Positions 8,452 to 17,035 of a DNA stretch of 43,645 nt are shown one piece after another (positions within the stretch are counted from its first letter, which is position 1; each line of letters begins with the position of its first letter). Source of the DNA: Clostridiales bacterium (GTDB lineage: Bacteria > Bacillota > Clostridia > Peptostreptococcales > Acidaminobacteraceae); assembly GCA_016342415.1 (NCBI GenBank), contig JAEIOD010000037.1, forward strand, positions 1-43,645, read 5' to 3'. Made by a program: the position numbers and the translations under genes. The notes under the pieces are model-generated. The model saw only the letters and a program-made list of their open reading frames with translations. It ran no database searches and had not been told where the DNA came from.

Positions 8452-8891
8452 TACAATCTACCAATAATAAGGATAGAGATTATTAAGCCATAGATAGCAA
8501 TACCTTCTGCCAATCCAACAAAAATAAGTGTTTTACCTAAAATCTTAGGATCTTCTGAAACGGCTCCAAGAGCTGATGACCCAACCGCACCAACAGCATA
8601 CCCTGTACCTATTGTTGCAAGTCCTGTTGCTAAGGCTGCTGCAATGTATCCCAGTCCTGCAGAAGAATTCTCAGCTACAGCAGTTGTAGTTGTATCGGTC
8701 ATAGCAAATACAGCATCCGGTACGAGTAGTGCCATCGCAATTAACATCAAAGGGATAAAGGTAAAAACATTTACTCTAAGCATCTTCTTTAATAATTTTC
8801 TAGACTTTTCATTTTTCTTAACAATATAATAAATGCCAAACCCAACTGTCACCAAAACAATTAGAATATTCAATGCCAAAATTAGTTCCAT
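8451..8891 (-). CDS. ntpK: V/A-type ATPase subunit K (membrane rotor c subunit)
   Basis: 146 residues with four predicted membrane segments (about 3-24, 42-63, 78-108 and 118-144). The last two form a classic c-subunit hairpin, glycine-rich with the ion-binding Glu129 in VGLAEGIAIYG. The first two segments lack a matching acidic residue, so there is one ion site per chain rather than a true double-hairpin duplication. The second segment ends in a signal-peptide-like region (VPDAVFAM) and may be processed. The Gln residues that contribute to Na+ binding in Enterococcus NtpK are not obvious here, so the coupling ion cannot be settled. TAATG overlaps link it to both neighbours. Confidence 0.88.
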   Translation of the reverse strand: MELILALNILIVLVTVGFGIYYIVKKNEKSRKLLKKMLRVNVFTFIPLMLIAMALLVPDAVFAMTDTTTTAVAENSSAGLGYIAAALATGLATIGTGYAVGAVGSSALGAVSEDPKILGKTLIFVGLAEGIAIYGLIISILIIGRL

Positions 8892-10879
8892 TATTTTAAT
8901 CCTCCTACGTTTTCTACTTCAATAGGCTCAAATGATAAGCCATCTCCAGTGTAGTATTTACTAAACATCTCATAATACACCAATCTCAACCCTTGTATTA
9001 AAACAATCAGGCCCTCAAGGCCAATAACAATTACATTTCCTACTATAAACATACTCACTTCACCCATCACCGAGCCGATCAACTTGGCAATGGTATGAAA
9101 GGCCATGAAAAGCCCTACATGATTCAAAGCAAATGCACCAACTCTAATAAATGACAGAGTATTGCTTAACATCCCTAAGAATGTTTCCAATAGTTCAAAT
9201 CCACTTTCTACATAATATTCTGAAGCCGGTTCATGATACAACGGTTTTTTCTTCTTAAGTGTATTGGCAAGTGGTTCTCTAATCACCATTAAGATAACCA
9301 TTAATACCATAATAATTTTCATCAAGTCTATCGGTACCCAAGTCATTTCCAAGAAACTACCTGCGACAAGCAAAAGTGTTGCTGTAAATAATACTATCCC
9401 TGCAATACCGTTACGCCCAAATAAACCTTCTTTCATATCATTGTTTCTGAGTTTGTTTATGACACTGTAACCATAACTAATCATCAAGAATACCAAACCG
9501 GAAACAACACCTGCGATTAAAACCGTATTGATGTTTTCAATCGGTCTAAAGAACATATTTGACAGACTTTCTGGAAACAGATTGGAAATGACATGTTCAT
9601 AACCAAACAAGCTGTCATAGAAGAATCCAAACACCATCGAAAAGAGCCCTATTCTCATTAAAATACCACCAGGGGCTTCTGATTTCTTTTTTAGGAAATA
9701 GCCTGCAATCAATAAAAGAAGTCCTTGACCCAAATCCCCAAACATGGCACCAAACAACAACATGTAGGCTAATCCAACAAATGCTGTTGGATCCAGTTCG
9801 CTGTAAGATGGTGTCCCATACATATGCACCAACATCTCAAACGGTTTGAACAACCAATTGTTTTTCAGTTTTGTCGGTGGTTTTATCTTATGACTGACAT
9901 CAGTAACTTCTCTGGTAGCAAAGACTATTTTTGTACCATACTGATTAAAATGAGATTCCATTTCCATACAATCACTTTCAGATACCCAACCAGTGATATA
10001 CACATAATTGTTGGTAACAGCCAATTGTTTCTTCATTTGCTCGATTTTCAGTTCTAACATCAACTGAGAATAACATACCATCAGTCGCTGACCATACTTC
10101 TCGTCATAATGTTTGGCTTCCAAATGAAGTCCTTCTAATTCTTGATCAACAAACATCATTTGATGTTCAATTTTCTTAATCATTTGAACGGGAGTGTCTA
10201 AATATTCATCTAGTAATTTTATTTCTTCAAAGTAGACCGATCTTAAGATTCTATCCGTTTCCAGTTCTAATTCTTTTAAGGAAACAACAATATAAATTTC
10301 ATTTGAACCTTTACGACCAATATGTAATATAGCTGCATAGATATTGTCATAGTTCTTGGTCAGTCTTTCCATATTTTCCTTGGATAACGTTCCAAACTTG
10401 ACATTAAAAAAGTTTAAGTTAAATAACTTATGAAAATCAATTTCCTCATAGATGCCTTCTATTATATTCATTTCCTCTAAAGAAGATTTTTCAGCTTCCA
10501 ATATTTGAATTCTGTCTCTTATTTCAGAGAGTTCATCGTATATCGAACTGATTTCTTCTCGAAGTACATCAAAGTCATATTCATCTTCTAAAAGAGCTTT
10601 ATCTAAAACTCGTTCCAGTTTCATATAATCCATCAACTTATATAGTTTATCTTGTATGGTCTTATAATCTTTCTTTTCCGAAAAGTTATCGATTAGACAA
10701 AGTCCCTTTACTTCTTCAATTAAATCCTCATCTACTTTTAATTTAAAATTACTTTCATTGATTTCTGTCATAGAATTAATCAAATGGATACGTTCTTGGA
10801 GTGCGATGTCTTTTAGCACGCCATGAGCTTGTGATTTTTCAATAACCAGATTCAATAATTTCATTTTTTCTACTGCCAA
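8891..10879 (-). CDS. ntpI: V/A-type ATPase subunit I (a subunit, stator)
   Basis: 662 residues, the expected size. The N-terminal half (1-340) is hydrophilic with long helices and forms the cytoplasmic stator arm. The C-terminal half has about seven or eight membrane segments. The essential Arg of the ion channel is in FIRVGAFALNH (Arg579), followed by a buried Glu in IGLEGLIV (Glu622). The start is TTG with AGGAGG seven bases upstream; the next in-frame ATG (10864) has no such site, so TTG is preferred. Confidence 0.94.
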   Translation of the reverse strand: MAVEKMKLLNLVIEKSQAHGVLKDIALQERIHLINSMTEINESNFKLKVDEDLIEEVKGLCLIDNFSEKKDYKTIQDKLYKLMDYMKLERVLDKALLEDEYDFDVLREEISSIYDELSEIRDRIQILEAEKSSLEEMNIIEGIYEEIDFHKLFNLNFFNVKFGTLSKENMERLTKNYDNIYAAILHIGRKGSNEIYIVVSLKELELETDRILRSVYFEEIKLLDEYLDTPVQMIKKIEHQMMFVDQELEGLHLEAKHYDEKYGQRLMVCYSQLMLELKIEQMKKQLAVTNNYVYITGWVSESDCMEMESHFNQYGTKIVFATREVTDVSHKIKPPTKLKNNWLFKPFEMLVHMYGTPSYSELDPTAFVGLAYMLLFGAMFGDLGQGLLLLIAGYFLKKKSEAPGGILMRIGLFSMVFGFFYDSLFGYEHVISNLFPESLSNMFFRPIENINTVLIAGVVSGLVFLMISYGYSVINKLRNNDMKEGLFGRNGIAGIVLFTATLLLVAGSFLEMTWVPIDLMKIIMVLMVILMVIREPLANTLKKKKPLYHEPASEYYVESGFELLETFLGMLSNTLSFIRVGAFALNHVGLFMAFHTIAKLIGSVMGEVSMFIVGNVIVIGLEGLIVLIQGLRLVYYEMFSKYYTGDGLSFEPIEVENVGGLK

Positions 10880-10890
10880 GACTTCACCTC

Positions 10891-11934
10891 CTATAACACA
10901 CGAATCAAATACTCTTTTAATTCATGAGATGATACGCCGTAATGTTTTGCTTCTATCATTGTAAATAAATCTCTCATCTCAAATTCCAATCGATGAGTAA
11001 AGGTCACTACTGTCACCATGTTTAATATAGATTCTCTTTCACTCTTTAAAAAGTTTTTATACAAGTAACGATCCATATCTCTTTCTAAATAACGTTCTGT
11101 TTTATCGTCATGTTCAAATAATTTCTTATAATGTGTATGAGACATGATTTCAAATAATTCGACTTCATCATCTGTATAAGCCAAAGTTTTCAATAATTCA
11201 TAATTGAGAAAATGACCATTGGGCAGTGTGTAGTTTAACACCTCTTCTGATGACAAATGATAAAACTTCCGACCTCTATAAATCCACTGAAAGTTCAAAA
11301 AATCAATGTTCATTTTTAGTATTTCAGATATAGGCTGTTCATCACCTTTGAACTTAGAAATTTCTACTGAAAGTTTCGAAAAATATACTCTGTCTAAATT
11401 CATCTCCATATAAAAAAGCATTCGATCCGACGATTCATTTAAGTAAAGTTTCAGAACCTTATAATAGATGGTGCCATTAAGATGTTCAACAAACTCCGTT
11501 AAATCAGCAGATTGACTAAGTGTTTGATAATCCAGTTTAGAATAAAAAGAAGCATTGGGATATTCCAGATACAACTTCGAAACATCTTGTTTCAAAATAA
11601 GCGCTCTCAAATAAGTTTTAATATCTTCTGCTTCAAAACGTTTCATCAACAGTCTGAACAACTTCTGATAATCTCCTGTTATAAAACACATGATTTTTTT
11701 ATACAAAGTAATAATATAATTCTTTATATGAGCTTCCACAGTGGTCACACTGTAGTCTTCTTCATTTAAGTCTTTAAAAATATTGGCATAGTATGTCGAT
11801 TCATTCAGATAATCAAAAATCTCTTTTTCATTTTTCATCACCAACATGTTTTGATAATCTTCCTGGGTTAACAACTTCCCAACCATACTCTTAATTTTTG
11901 TGTTTAGTGCTGCAAATCGCCTGACATTAGACAT
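10891..11934 (-). CDS. ntpC: V/A-type ATPase subunit C (rotor-ring connector)
   Basis: 347 residues, nearly all helical, with many Tyr and Leu residues as in the funnel-shaped C subunit (vacuolar d homologue) that joins the central stalk to the K ring. Family-like parts include the N-terminal ALNTKIKSMVGKLLTQEDY and the three-fold helical repeats. It starts one base after the G/H stop; the GAGGTGTAGC before its ATG is the end of that gene. Its position second in the operon, before subunit I, differs from the Enterococcus order. Confidence 0.88.
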   Translation of the reverse strand: MSNVRRFAALNTKIKSMVGKLLTQEDYQNMLVMKNEKEIFDYLNESTYYANIFKDLNEEDYSVTTVEAHIKNYIITLYKKIMCFITGDYQKLFRLLMKRFEAEDIKTYLRALILKQDVSKLYLEYPNASFYSKLDYQTLSQSADLTEFVEHLNGTIYYKVLKLYLNESSDRMLFYMEMNLDRVYFSKLSVEISKFKGDEQPISEILKMNIDFLNFQWIYRGRKFYHLSSEEVLNYTLPNGHFLNYELLKTLAYTDDEVELFEIMSHTHYKKLFEHDDKTERYLERDMDRYLYKNFLKSERESILNMVTVVTFTHRLEFEMRDLFTMIEAKHYGVSSHELKEYLIRVL

Positions 11935-11935
11935 G

Positions 11936-12268
11936 CTACACCTCTTCTAAGAATACATGTTCAAAAACTTTCTTGATCAGCTTTTCTTTATGATTTTTCA
12001 TAATATCATCCAATCGATCCACTTCTTTATAACAAGTTTCCATAATGGCTTGTTCTTCTTCAATTGTTTTAGCCAAGATCTCTTTTGTTTTTCGTTTGGC
12101 TTCAAGACGCGCTGCCTTCATGTATTCTCTTTCAGATTTTTTCAAATTTTCCAATAATTTTTGATAAAATTCATCTTCTACTATATTCAATTTTTCTTGA
12201 AGCACCATACCCTCTTCATCGATTTGATAGAGTTCGTCCAGTACTTTATCGATGTCAAAATCTTTCAT
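11936..12268 (-). CDS. ntpF: V/A-type ATPase G/H-like peripheral stalk subunit
   Basis: 110 residues, almost entirely a charged coiled coil (Glu, Lys and Arg with heptad-spaced Leu/Ile/Met from about residue 15 to 95). This is the form of the G/H (NtpF) subunit that pairs with E. The sequence itself is weakly conserved, so the call rests on length, coiled-coil character and its place as first gene of the ATPase operon. GAGGTG precedes the ATG. Confidence 0.75.
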   Translation of the reverse strand: MKDFDIDKVLDELYQIDEEGMVLQEKLNIVEDEFYQKLLENLKKSEREYMKAARLEAKRKTKEILAKTIEEEQAIMETCYKEVDRLDDIMKNHKEKLIKKVFEHVFLEEV

Positions 12269-12293
12269 TTACACACCTCACAATCCTAAGTCT

Positions 12294-12321
12294 ATGATAT
12301 CACAAAGAACTTTAAGTTGAA
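12294..12321 (-). promoter_or_regulatory. Probable promoter of the V-ATPase operon
   Basis: On the minus strand, TTCAAC (12316-12321) and TATCAT (12294-12299) are separated by 16 bp, just upstream of the first ATPase gene. The match is moderate, but it is the best candidate between the operon and the terminators to its right. Confidence 0.45.
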
Positions 12322-12355
12322 AACATTCCAAGTATATTATTAACAAGAATATAAA

Positions 12356-12396
12356 CAAAACACCCTTCTAAAATAGAACAGTGTTTTGTCGTTTTT
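12356..12396. terminator. Long hairpin between nhaC and the ATPase operon
   Basis: CAAAACAC (12356-12363) pairs with GTGTTTTG (12381-12388), and an inner TTCTA/TAGAA stem lies within. On the plus strand it runs into TCGTTTTTTT. On the minus strand an A-run precedes it and TTTAT follows, so it could stop transcription in either direction. Confidence 0.5.
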
Positions 12397-12438
12397 TTAT
12401 TTGTAATAATTAAAAGCAAACACTCTGATTTATCCTTC

Positions 12439-12468
12439 AAAAAGAAGAGGAGCAGCTTTCACTGCTCC
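12439..12468 (-). terminator. Terminator of nhaC
   Basis: Five bases past the antiporter stop, GGAGCAG and CTGCTCC form a 7-bp GC-rich stem on the minus strand, followed by TCTTCTTTTT. Confidence 0.75.
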
Positions 12469-12473
12469 ATTGT

Positions 12474-14132
12474 CTATACTGCTTTTTTATTCTGTTTAAA
12501 TGTTAGTGCATAAGCAGGATCTTCAACTTCCTTACCTATAAATTTAACTGCTACAAATGCCAAACCATATCCTAATACTAATGAAACAATCGGATTAATG
12601 CCAATAAGGGCTGCTGGCAAGTATCCTACGATGACTGCTATAATTGCAACGGTTACCGAATAAGGTATTTGCGTCTTAACATGATCAATGTGATCAGATG
12701 CAGCCGACATCGAACTCATAATGGTTGTATCTGAAATAGGTGAACAGTGATCTCCAAATACAGCACCTGTAAATACAGCACCAATTGTTGCGTATAGAAG
12801 TGTACCCGTATCTCCACCGCTTAAAGTAAATACCAACGGTACTGCTATTGGCATCATGATTGCAGTAGTTCCCCAAGATGTACCTGTTGAAAACGCAATT
12901 AAACAACCAAGAACAAATACTGCTAACGGAATAATTTCCGCACTGATTTTTCCCTCCAATATACCAACTAGGTAATTGGCAGTTCCTAGATCTTTACACA
13001 TCGATCCAATACCCCAAGCCATTACCAATACAAATATGGCGATTACAAGTGATTTTGCACCATCAATCCAAGCATTCATCGCTTCTTCGAAGGTTAAAAT
13101 CTTTTGGAACAATACCATACCAAATGCAACCAAAGATCCCAAGAATGAAGCCCACATCATGGCTACAGCTGCATTAGCAGATCCAATGACATCTCTTATA
13201 ACTGTAAATGCAAATGGCGACTCTTTTAATCTGGCGATCAAGTCCATGTCATCGCCACCTAATATTGAACTTTTACCACTGATATAAAGACCAACAATAA
13301 CCATTACTACAACTGTTAAAACTGGAACAATTGCGTTCATTGCACGAAGTGGAATACCTTTTTTGATTTCCATTTCAGTCAACTCTTTTGAAGCTAGAGG
13401 TGTTGCATCGTCTCCAACCAATTTTCCTTCGAATCTTGCTCTTCTTTCTGCTTTTAACATTGGTCCATAGTCACGACCCGTTACAGCAATCATCAAAACA
13501 AAACCCAACATGATCAAACTGTAGAATCTAAATGGTACCGATTTGATAAATACAGAATAAATGTTTGCTTCTACACCAATTGCAGCAAATGCATCTCTTA
13601 AAAGACCCATTTCATAAGCAATCCACGTTGATATAAGTGCCATTGATGCAACAGGCGCGGCTGTTGAATCAGTTAAAAATGCTAATTTTTCTCTTGAAAT
13701 CTTTAACTTGTCTGTTAAAGGTCTCATTGTTGTACCAACTAATAATGTGTTTGAATAATCATCAAAGAATATTAAAAGTCCCATTGCCCAAGTTGCAGCC
13801 ATACCCGATTTTGCGGTTCGTGCTTTTGTTGCCAACCAATCAGCAATGGCCTTTGCACCGCCAGATGCTGCTACAATACCGATCATACCGCCCAAGCCGA
13901 TATCAAATACAATGATACCTGCATTCCATTCAGATGCAACCGATCCTGCTATGTATTTAGTAACCGTATTTGAAAAGCCCTCAAATACATTACCACCTGC
14001 AATAATAGTCGCTCCAACTAAAATAGCAGCAAATAGTGATGGTAACACTTGTTTTGTTTTAAATGCTAATACAATTGCTACAAGTGGTGGTAAAAGTGAC
14101 CACAAACCATAGTTTTCAATAACTCCATTCAT
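12474..14132 (-). CDS. nhaC: NhaC-family Na+/H+ antiporter
   Basis: 552 residues with about 11-12 membrane segments. NhaC/ion-transporter features are present: FFDDYSNTLLVG, LTDSTAAPVASMALISTWIAYE, AFSTGTSWGTTAIMMPIAVPL and FGDHCSPISDTTIMSS. The family exchanges Na+ for H+, and some members exchange organic acids or amino acids (for example malate/lactate), so a solute role is possible. The ATG at 14132 follows GGGAGGG, but that ribosome binding site is locked in a perfect 14-bp hairpin. It lies 86 bases downstream of a GlnK/GlnL-like two-component pair on the same strand, which suggests control by that pair. Confidence 0.88.
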   Translation of the reverse strand: MNGVIENYGLWSLLPPLVAIVLAFKTKQVLPSLFAAILVGATIIAGGNVFEGFSNTVTKYIAGSVASEWNAGIIVFDIGLGGMIGIVAASGGAKAIADWLATKARTAKSGMAATWAMGLLIFFDDYSNTLLVGTTMRPLTDKLKISREKLAFLTDSTAAPVASMALISTWIAYEMGLLRDAFAAIGVEANIYSVFIKSVPFRFYSLIMLGFVLMIAVTGRDYGPMLKAERRARFEGKLVGDDATPLASKELTEMEIKKGIPLRAMNAIVPVLTVVVMVIVGLYISGKSSILGGDDMDLIARLKESPFAFTVIRDVIGSANAAVAMMWASFLGSLVAFGMVLFQKILTFEEAMNAWIDGAKSLVIAIFVLVMAWGIGSMCKDLGTANYLVGILEGKISAEIIPLAVFVLGCLIAFSTGTSWGTTAIMMPIAVPLVFTLSGGDTGTLLYATIGAVFTGAVFGDHCSPISDTTIMSSMSAASDHIDHVKTQIPYSVTVAIIAVIVGYLPAALIGINPIVSLVLGYGLAFVAVKFIGKEVEDPAYALTFKQNKKAV

Positions 14133-14137
14133 AAAAT

Positions 14138-14172
14138 AATCCCTCCCTTATGAAAAGTATAAGGGAGGGATT
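14138..14172 (-). promoter_or_regulatory. Perfect hairpin sequestering the nhaC ribosome binding site
   Basis: On the minus strand AATCCCTCCCTTAT and ATAAGGGAGGGATT form a perfect 14-bp stem around a 7-base loop. The 3' arm contains the only purine-rich Shine-Dalgarno sequence (GGGAGGG), which begins about 15 bases before the nhaC ATG. The stem is followed by TTATTTT rather than a pure T-run. It could be a translational switch, an attenuator between the response regulator and nhaC, or an RNA stability element. Confidence 0.75.
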
Positions 14173-14218
14173 CAAAAAGCTTCATCGTGCTTCATATTAT
14201 TTCAATTATTTAGAATTT

Positions 14219-15031
14219 TTAGAATTCATTCAGACTTTCTAAAAACTTGTCGATGGATATAGTGCCTCTATTCTTATTGATCCCACGGATGTAATCCATC
14301 TCTCTTTTAACCGTTTCAAAATCATATAGACTATTAGAGTATTTGACAAATAACTCATTCATATAGTCTTCAATGCCAAGATAAGCCAAATTTCTTAAGC
14401 CTTTTGACATTGAACGTCTCATACGTTGTCTGACGATCTTTGGTTTTTCATGATATGCTTGACTGTAATGATCAAAGGCTTCAGAGATATCTAGCTCATC
14501 CGATTGCATAATTTCTATTATGGCAATCATGTCTTTACTGCCTTTTTCAGAATAAATACCCAAATCTTTTAGGACGCTTTTTGCAATCTCATAACGATTG
14601 ATTGATGGTTCGTTTTTTTCAGAGTTTCCTATCAAATGAATGATTTGATTCAATTTACGAGATGTTTTAATACGACCTTCCATATTGTTTAATATCACAT
14701 CTACTTCAATTTTATTGATTGGCTTTGTTATGAAGAAACTTAGACCTTCACCATAAGCTTCTCCAATCATCGCTTTATCAGAAACTTGTGATATCATGAC
14801 AAATTCAATATCAGAAATTACAGATTTTATTTTCTTGATTACATCTACACCATCATATCCAGGCATCAAGTAATCAATCAAAACAACGTCTGGTCGATTC
14901 AAAAGAATTTCATCAATCGCTGATTTTGGATTTGTATTATATCCTACAACACGCCTATCAAAGTTTTCTTCAATAATATTTCTTAGGATTTTAACAATAT
15001 TTATATCATCATCAAGAATATAATATTTCAT
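14219..15031 (-). CDS. GlnL/YcbB-type response regulator
   Basis: 270 residues. The receiver domain covers 1-118 with acidic residues at 7-9, phospho-acceptor Asp53 in LIDYLMPG and Lys103 in ITKPINK. The C-terminal part (130-270) matches the YcbB DNA-binding domain of Bacillus GlnL, with RQRMRRSMSKGLRNLAYLGIED as its most typical stretch. GlnL with GlnK senses glutamine and controls glutaminase and glutamine transport genes. It overlaps the kinase gene by 20 bases and has its own GGAAGGA site. The antiporter downstream is the likely target. Confidence 0.85.
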   Translation of the reverse strand: MKYYILDDDINIVKILRNIIEENFDRRVVGYNTNPKSAIDEILLNRPDVVLIDYLMPGYDGVDVIKKIKSVISDIEFVMISQVSDKAMIGEAYGEGLSFFITKPINKIEVDVILNNMEGRIKTSRKLNQIIHLIGNSEKNEPSINRYEIAKSVLKDLGIYSEKGSKDMIAIIEIMQSDELDISEAFDHYSQAYHEKPKIVRQRMRRSMSKGLRNLAYLGIEDYMNELFVKYSNSLYDFETVKREMDYIRGINKNRGTISIDKFLESLNEF

Positions 15032-16292
15032 CTTCAGATCCTTCCTGTAAAACTTGTGGATTCAAATTCAGAATAAAAGTCGTGCCTTTGTTCAGTTCCG
15101 ATTCATAGGTGATGTTGCCGTCAAATATATTTTCAACCATTTCTTTTACAAGAGTCAGTCCTAAACCTCTATAAATATCACCTGTAGATTCATTAAATTT
15201 TGTAGAATAGCCTGTATTAAAAATAAATGCTCTATCCTCTTCGGAAATACCGGTACCGTTATCTCTTACATAAATTGAGATCGTATCCTTTACTTCATGG
15301 GCATAGACGTCAATTACTCCCAAAGCACCACAGGCATCAATGCTGTTGTTGACCAGATTTCTAAGAATAGACATCATATAAAAATGATCCTTTATCATGA
15401 TATTGACTTTACATTTGAAGCGACAAATCACATTCAGATGTTTGCTTCTAATATAGTCTTCTGTACTGACTTCGATGAGTTTAAACAAATCCTTCATGGA
15501 AATCTCATCTAAATTCATACCACCGTCATAGATTTCTTCTAAACCTCTGACCACCCGGATATAGTCTTTTTTTATCTCGTGAATCCCTTTAGACAAGTCC
15601 AGTGTCAATTCTTTCAGTTCCAAATCCTCCGATACTTTTCTTTTGATTCGATGAGACAAACTCATCAAACTTTCAAGCTGATTCATATTTTTATACAGAA
15701 AGTAAATTTCACTTTTAAATCTGGAAGACTGCATCATCAAATATTGATACCTTTTTTCATGTTCCTGTCTCATTAAAAGTGTGGAGTATCTGACAATCAG
15801 ATAAATAGACAGCAAAGTAATCAACGTTCGTCCAATTGCGACCAAGACAATACCTTCTATCATAAACCATTTAATTTCAAACACTCTTGTACGCACCAAC
15901 ATTTCCGCTAAATTGGATAGGAAATCCGTTGCAAAAGCGACAAGGTAAAACTTCGACTTAAAACTGTGCCCCAGGTGTTTTCTAAAGAAATAAAATACAA
16001 GTCCATATGTCAAATAGAAAAAAATATCTGGATAAACTTGGTTAATAGACATCAATACATCAGGCGAGGTAAAAGACTCAAAAGCAAATCTCATCCCTGG
16101 TGATACAATCGCCACCGCCATGCCAAGTGCTAAAGGATGTACATCCTCATTGAAGTACAAAGATATAGCAAGTATAATCGCAGTAAAGGTAATGATAAAA
16201 CCATCTACAAAAAAACTAACATACAACCTTGCACCAATTGCTGCCAAAAATGCTATTAAAACTATTTTTTTTACTTTAGCCCATTTACTCAT
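15012..16292 (-). CDS. GlnK-like membrane sensor histidine kinase
   Basis: 426 residues. Four to six membrane segments occupy roughly residues 8-175, followed by a dimerisation region with IHEIKKDYIRVVRGLEEI (candidate phospho-acceptor His) and an HATPase domain with N box LVNNSIDACG, G1 box VRDNGTGI and G2 box RGLGLTLVKEM. This layout and the adjacent YcbB-type regulator match the GlnK family. An ATG at 16292 preceded by GGAG is preferred over an upstream TTG (16304). The signal sensed cannot be read from the sequence. Confidence 0.85.
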   Translation of the reverse strand: MSKWAKVKKIVLIAFLAAIGARLYVSFFVDGFIITFTAIILAISLYFNEDVHPLALGMAVAIVSPGMRFAFESFTSPDVLMSINQVYPDIFFYLTYGLVFYFFRKHLGHSFKSKFYLVAFATDFLSNLAEMLVRTRVFEIKWFMIEGIVLVAIGRTLITLLSIYLIVRYSTLLMRQEHEKRYQYLMMQSSRFKSEIYFLYKNMNQLESLMSLSHRIKRKVSEDLELKELTLDLSKGIHEIKKDYIRVVRGLEEIYDGGMNLDEISMKDLFKLIEVSTEDYIRSKHLNVICRFKCKVNIMIKDHFYMMSILRNLVNNSIDACGALGVIDVYAHEVKDTISIYVRDNGTGISEEDRAFIFNTGYSTKFNESTGDIYRGLGLTLVKEMVENIFDGNITYESELNKGTTFILNLNPQVLQEGSEDEILYS

Positions 16293-16321
16293 TTTAGTCT
16301 CCAATAATTGTCATCTTATTA

Positions 16322-16330
16322 ATTATAGCA
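16322..16330 (-). promoter_or_regulatory. Extended -10 promoter of the GlnK-like operon
   Basis: On the minus strand TGCTATAAT is a perfect extended -10 element, about 30 bases before the kinase ATG. The spaced -35 region is poor (GGCTTT) and overlaps the preceding terminator. Confidence 0.55.
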
Positions 16331-16338
16331 TTTATGAT

Positions 16339-16365
16339 AAAAAAAAAGCCACTCAAAGAGTGACT
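16339..16365 (-). terminator. Terminator of the aldehyde oxidoreductase operon
   Basis: AGTCACTC and GAGTGGCT (one G-T pair) form a stem with a TTT loop on the minus strand, followed by nine T residues. It overlaps the stop codon of the ThiF-like gene. Confidence 0.85.
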
Positions 16366-17035
16366 AAAATTCTAAAACTTCATAATCATGGTTCAAAAGA
16401 TCTATAAACAATAATTTTTTTGTCAGTATGTCCCCTTTGTTGAGAAGAACTTTTAACACTTCTGCAACTTGTATAGAAGCGATGGTTCCCGGTGTAAAAG
16501 ATGGATTGCCAAGCTCCTTTTCTATACTCTTTTTATTCTTATAAACCAAGTCTAGAGTTCTATCACCCGGTAGTACTGTCGACACTTGACCGTACCAGCC
16601 ACCAATAGCGCCATGAACGAGTGGCAGATTAAGCTTTTCACATATATTTTGCAAAAATAACTTTGTATCAATGGAATCCACTGCATCTACAAGCACATCA
16701 CATCTTTCAATAATTCGCTGGTAATTCTTTTCTGTTAACATCTCATCAAAAGCCATCACTTGAACTTTTGAATTTATTTTAGCGACATGCTTTTTAGCTG
16801 TTCCTGCTTTAGAATGACCAATCAATGCTTCTTCAGATAATAATTGTCTATTCAAGTTACTTTCATCAAAAACATCTCCATCAACACAAACAATACTGCC
16901 TATACCAAGTCTTGCCAACATCTCAATACAATAACCTCCAAGACCGCCACAACCAATCACCGCTACTCTAAAATTTTTTAGAGACTTGTTTTCTTCTGGC
17001 GTCAACATCTTTTCATTCTTGGAATATCTCATCAT
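16364..17035 (-). CDS. ThiF/MoeB-family adenylyltransferase
   Basis: 223 residues of the E1-like fold. The Rossmann nucleotide loop is GCGGLGGY at 28-35, followed by VDGDVFDESNLNRQ (51-64), whose Asp, Arg and Gln contact ATP. GHSKAGTAKKHVAKIN follows, then the DAVDSIDTK loop. The CxxC zinc pairs of MoeB are absent, so it is a short zinc-free form. It would activate the C-terminal glycine of the MoaD/ThiS-like protein encoded just upstream (ATGA overlap, 4 bases). In this operon its likely role is sulfur transfer for the tungstopterin of the oxidoreductase. Confidence 0.85.
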   Translation of the reverse strand: MMRYSKNEKMLTPEENKSLKNFRVAVIGCGGLGGYCIEMLARLGIGSIVCVDGDVFDESNLNRQLLSEEALIGHSKAGTAKKHVAKINSKVQVMAFDEMLTEKNYQRIIERCDVLVDAVDSIDTKLFLQNICEKLNLPLVHGAIGGWYGQVSTVLPGDRTLDLVYKNKKSIEKELGNPSFTPGTIASIQVAEVLKVLLNKGDILTKKLLFIDLLNHDYEVLEF

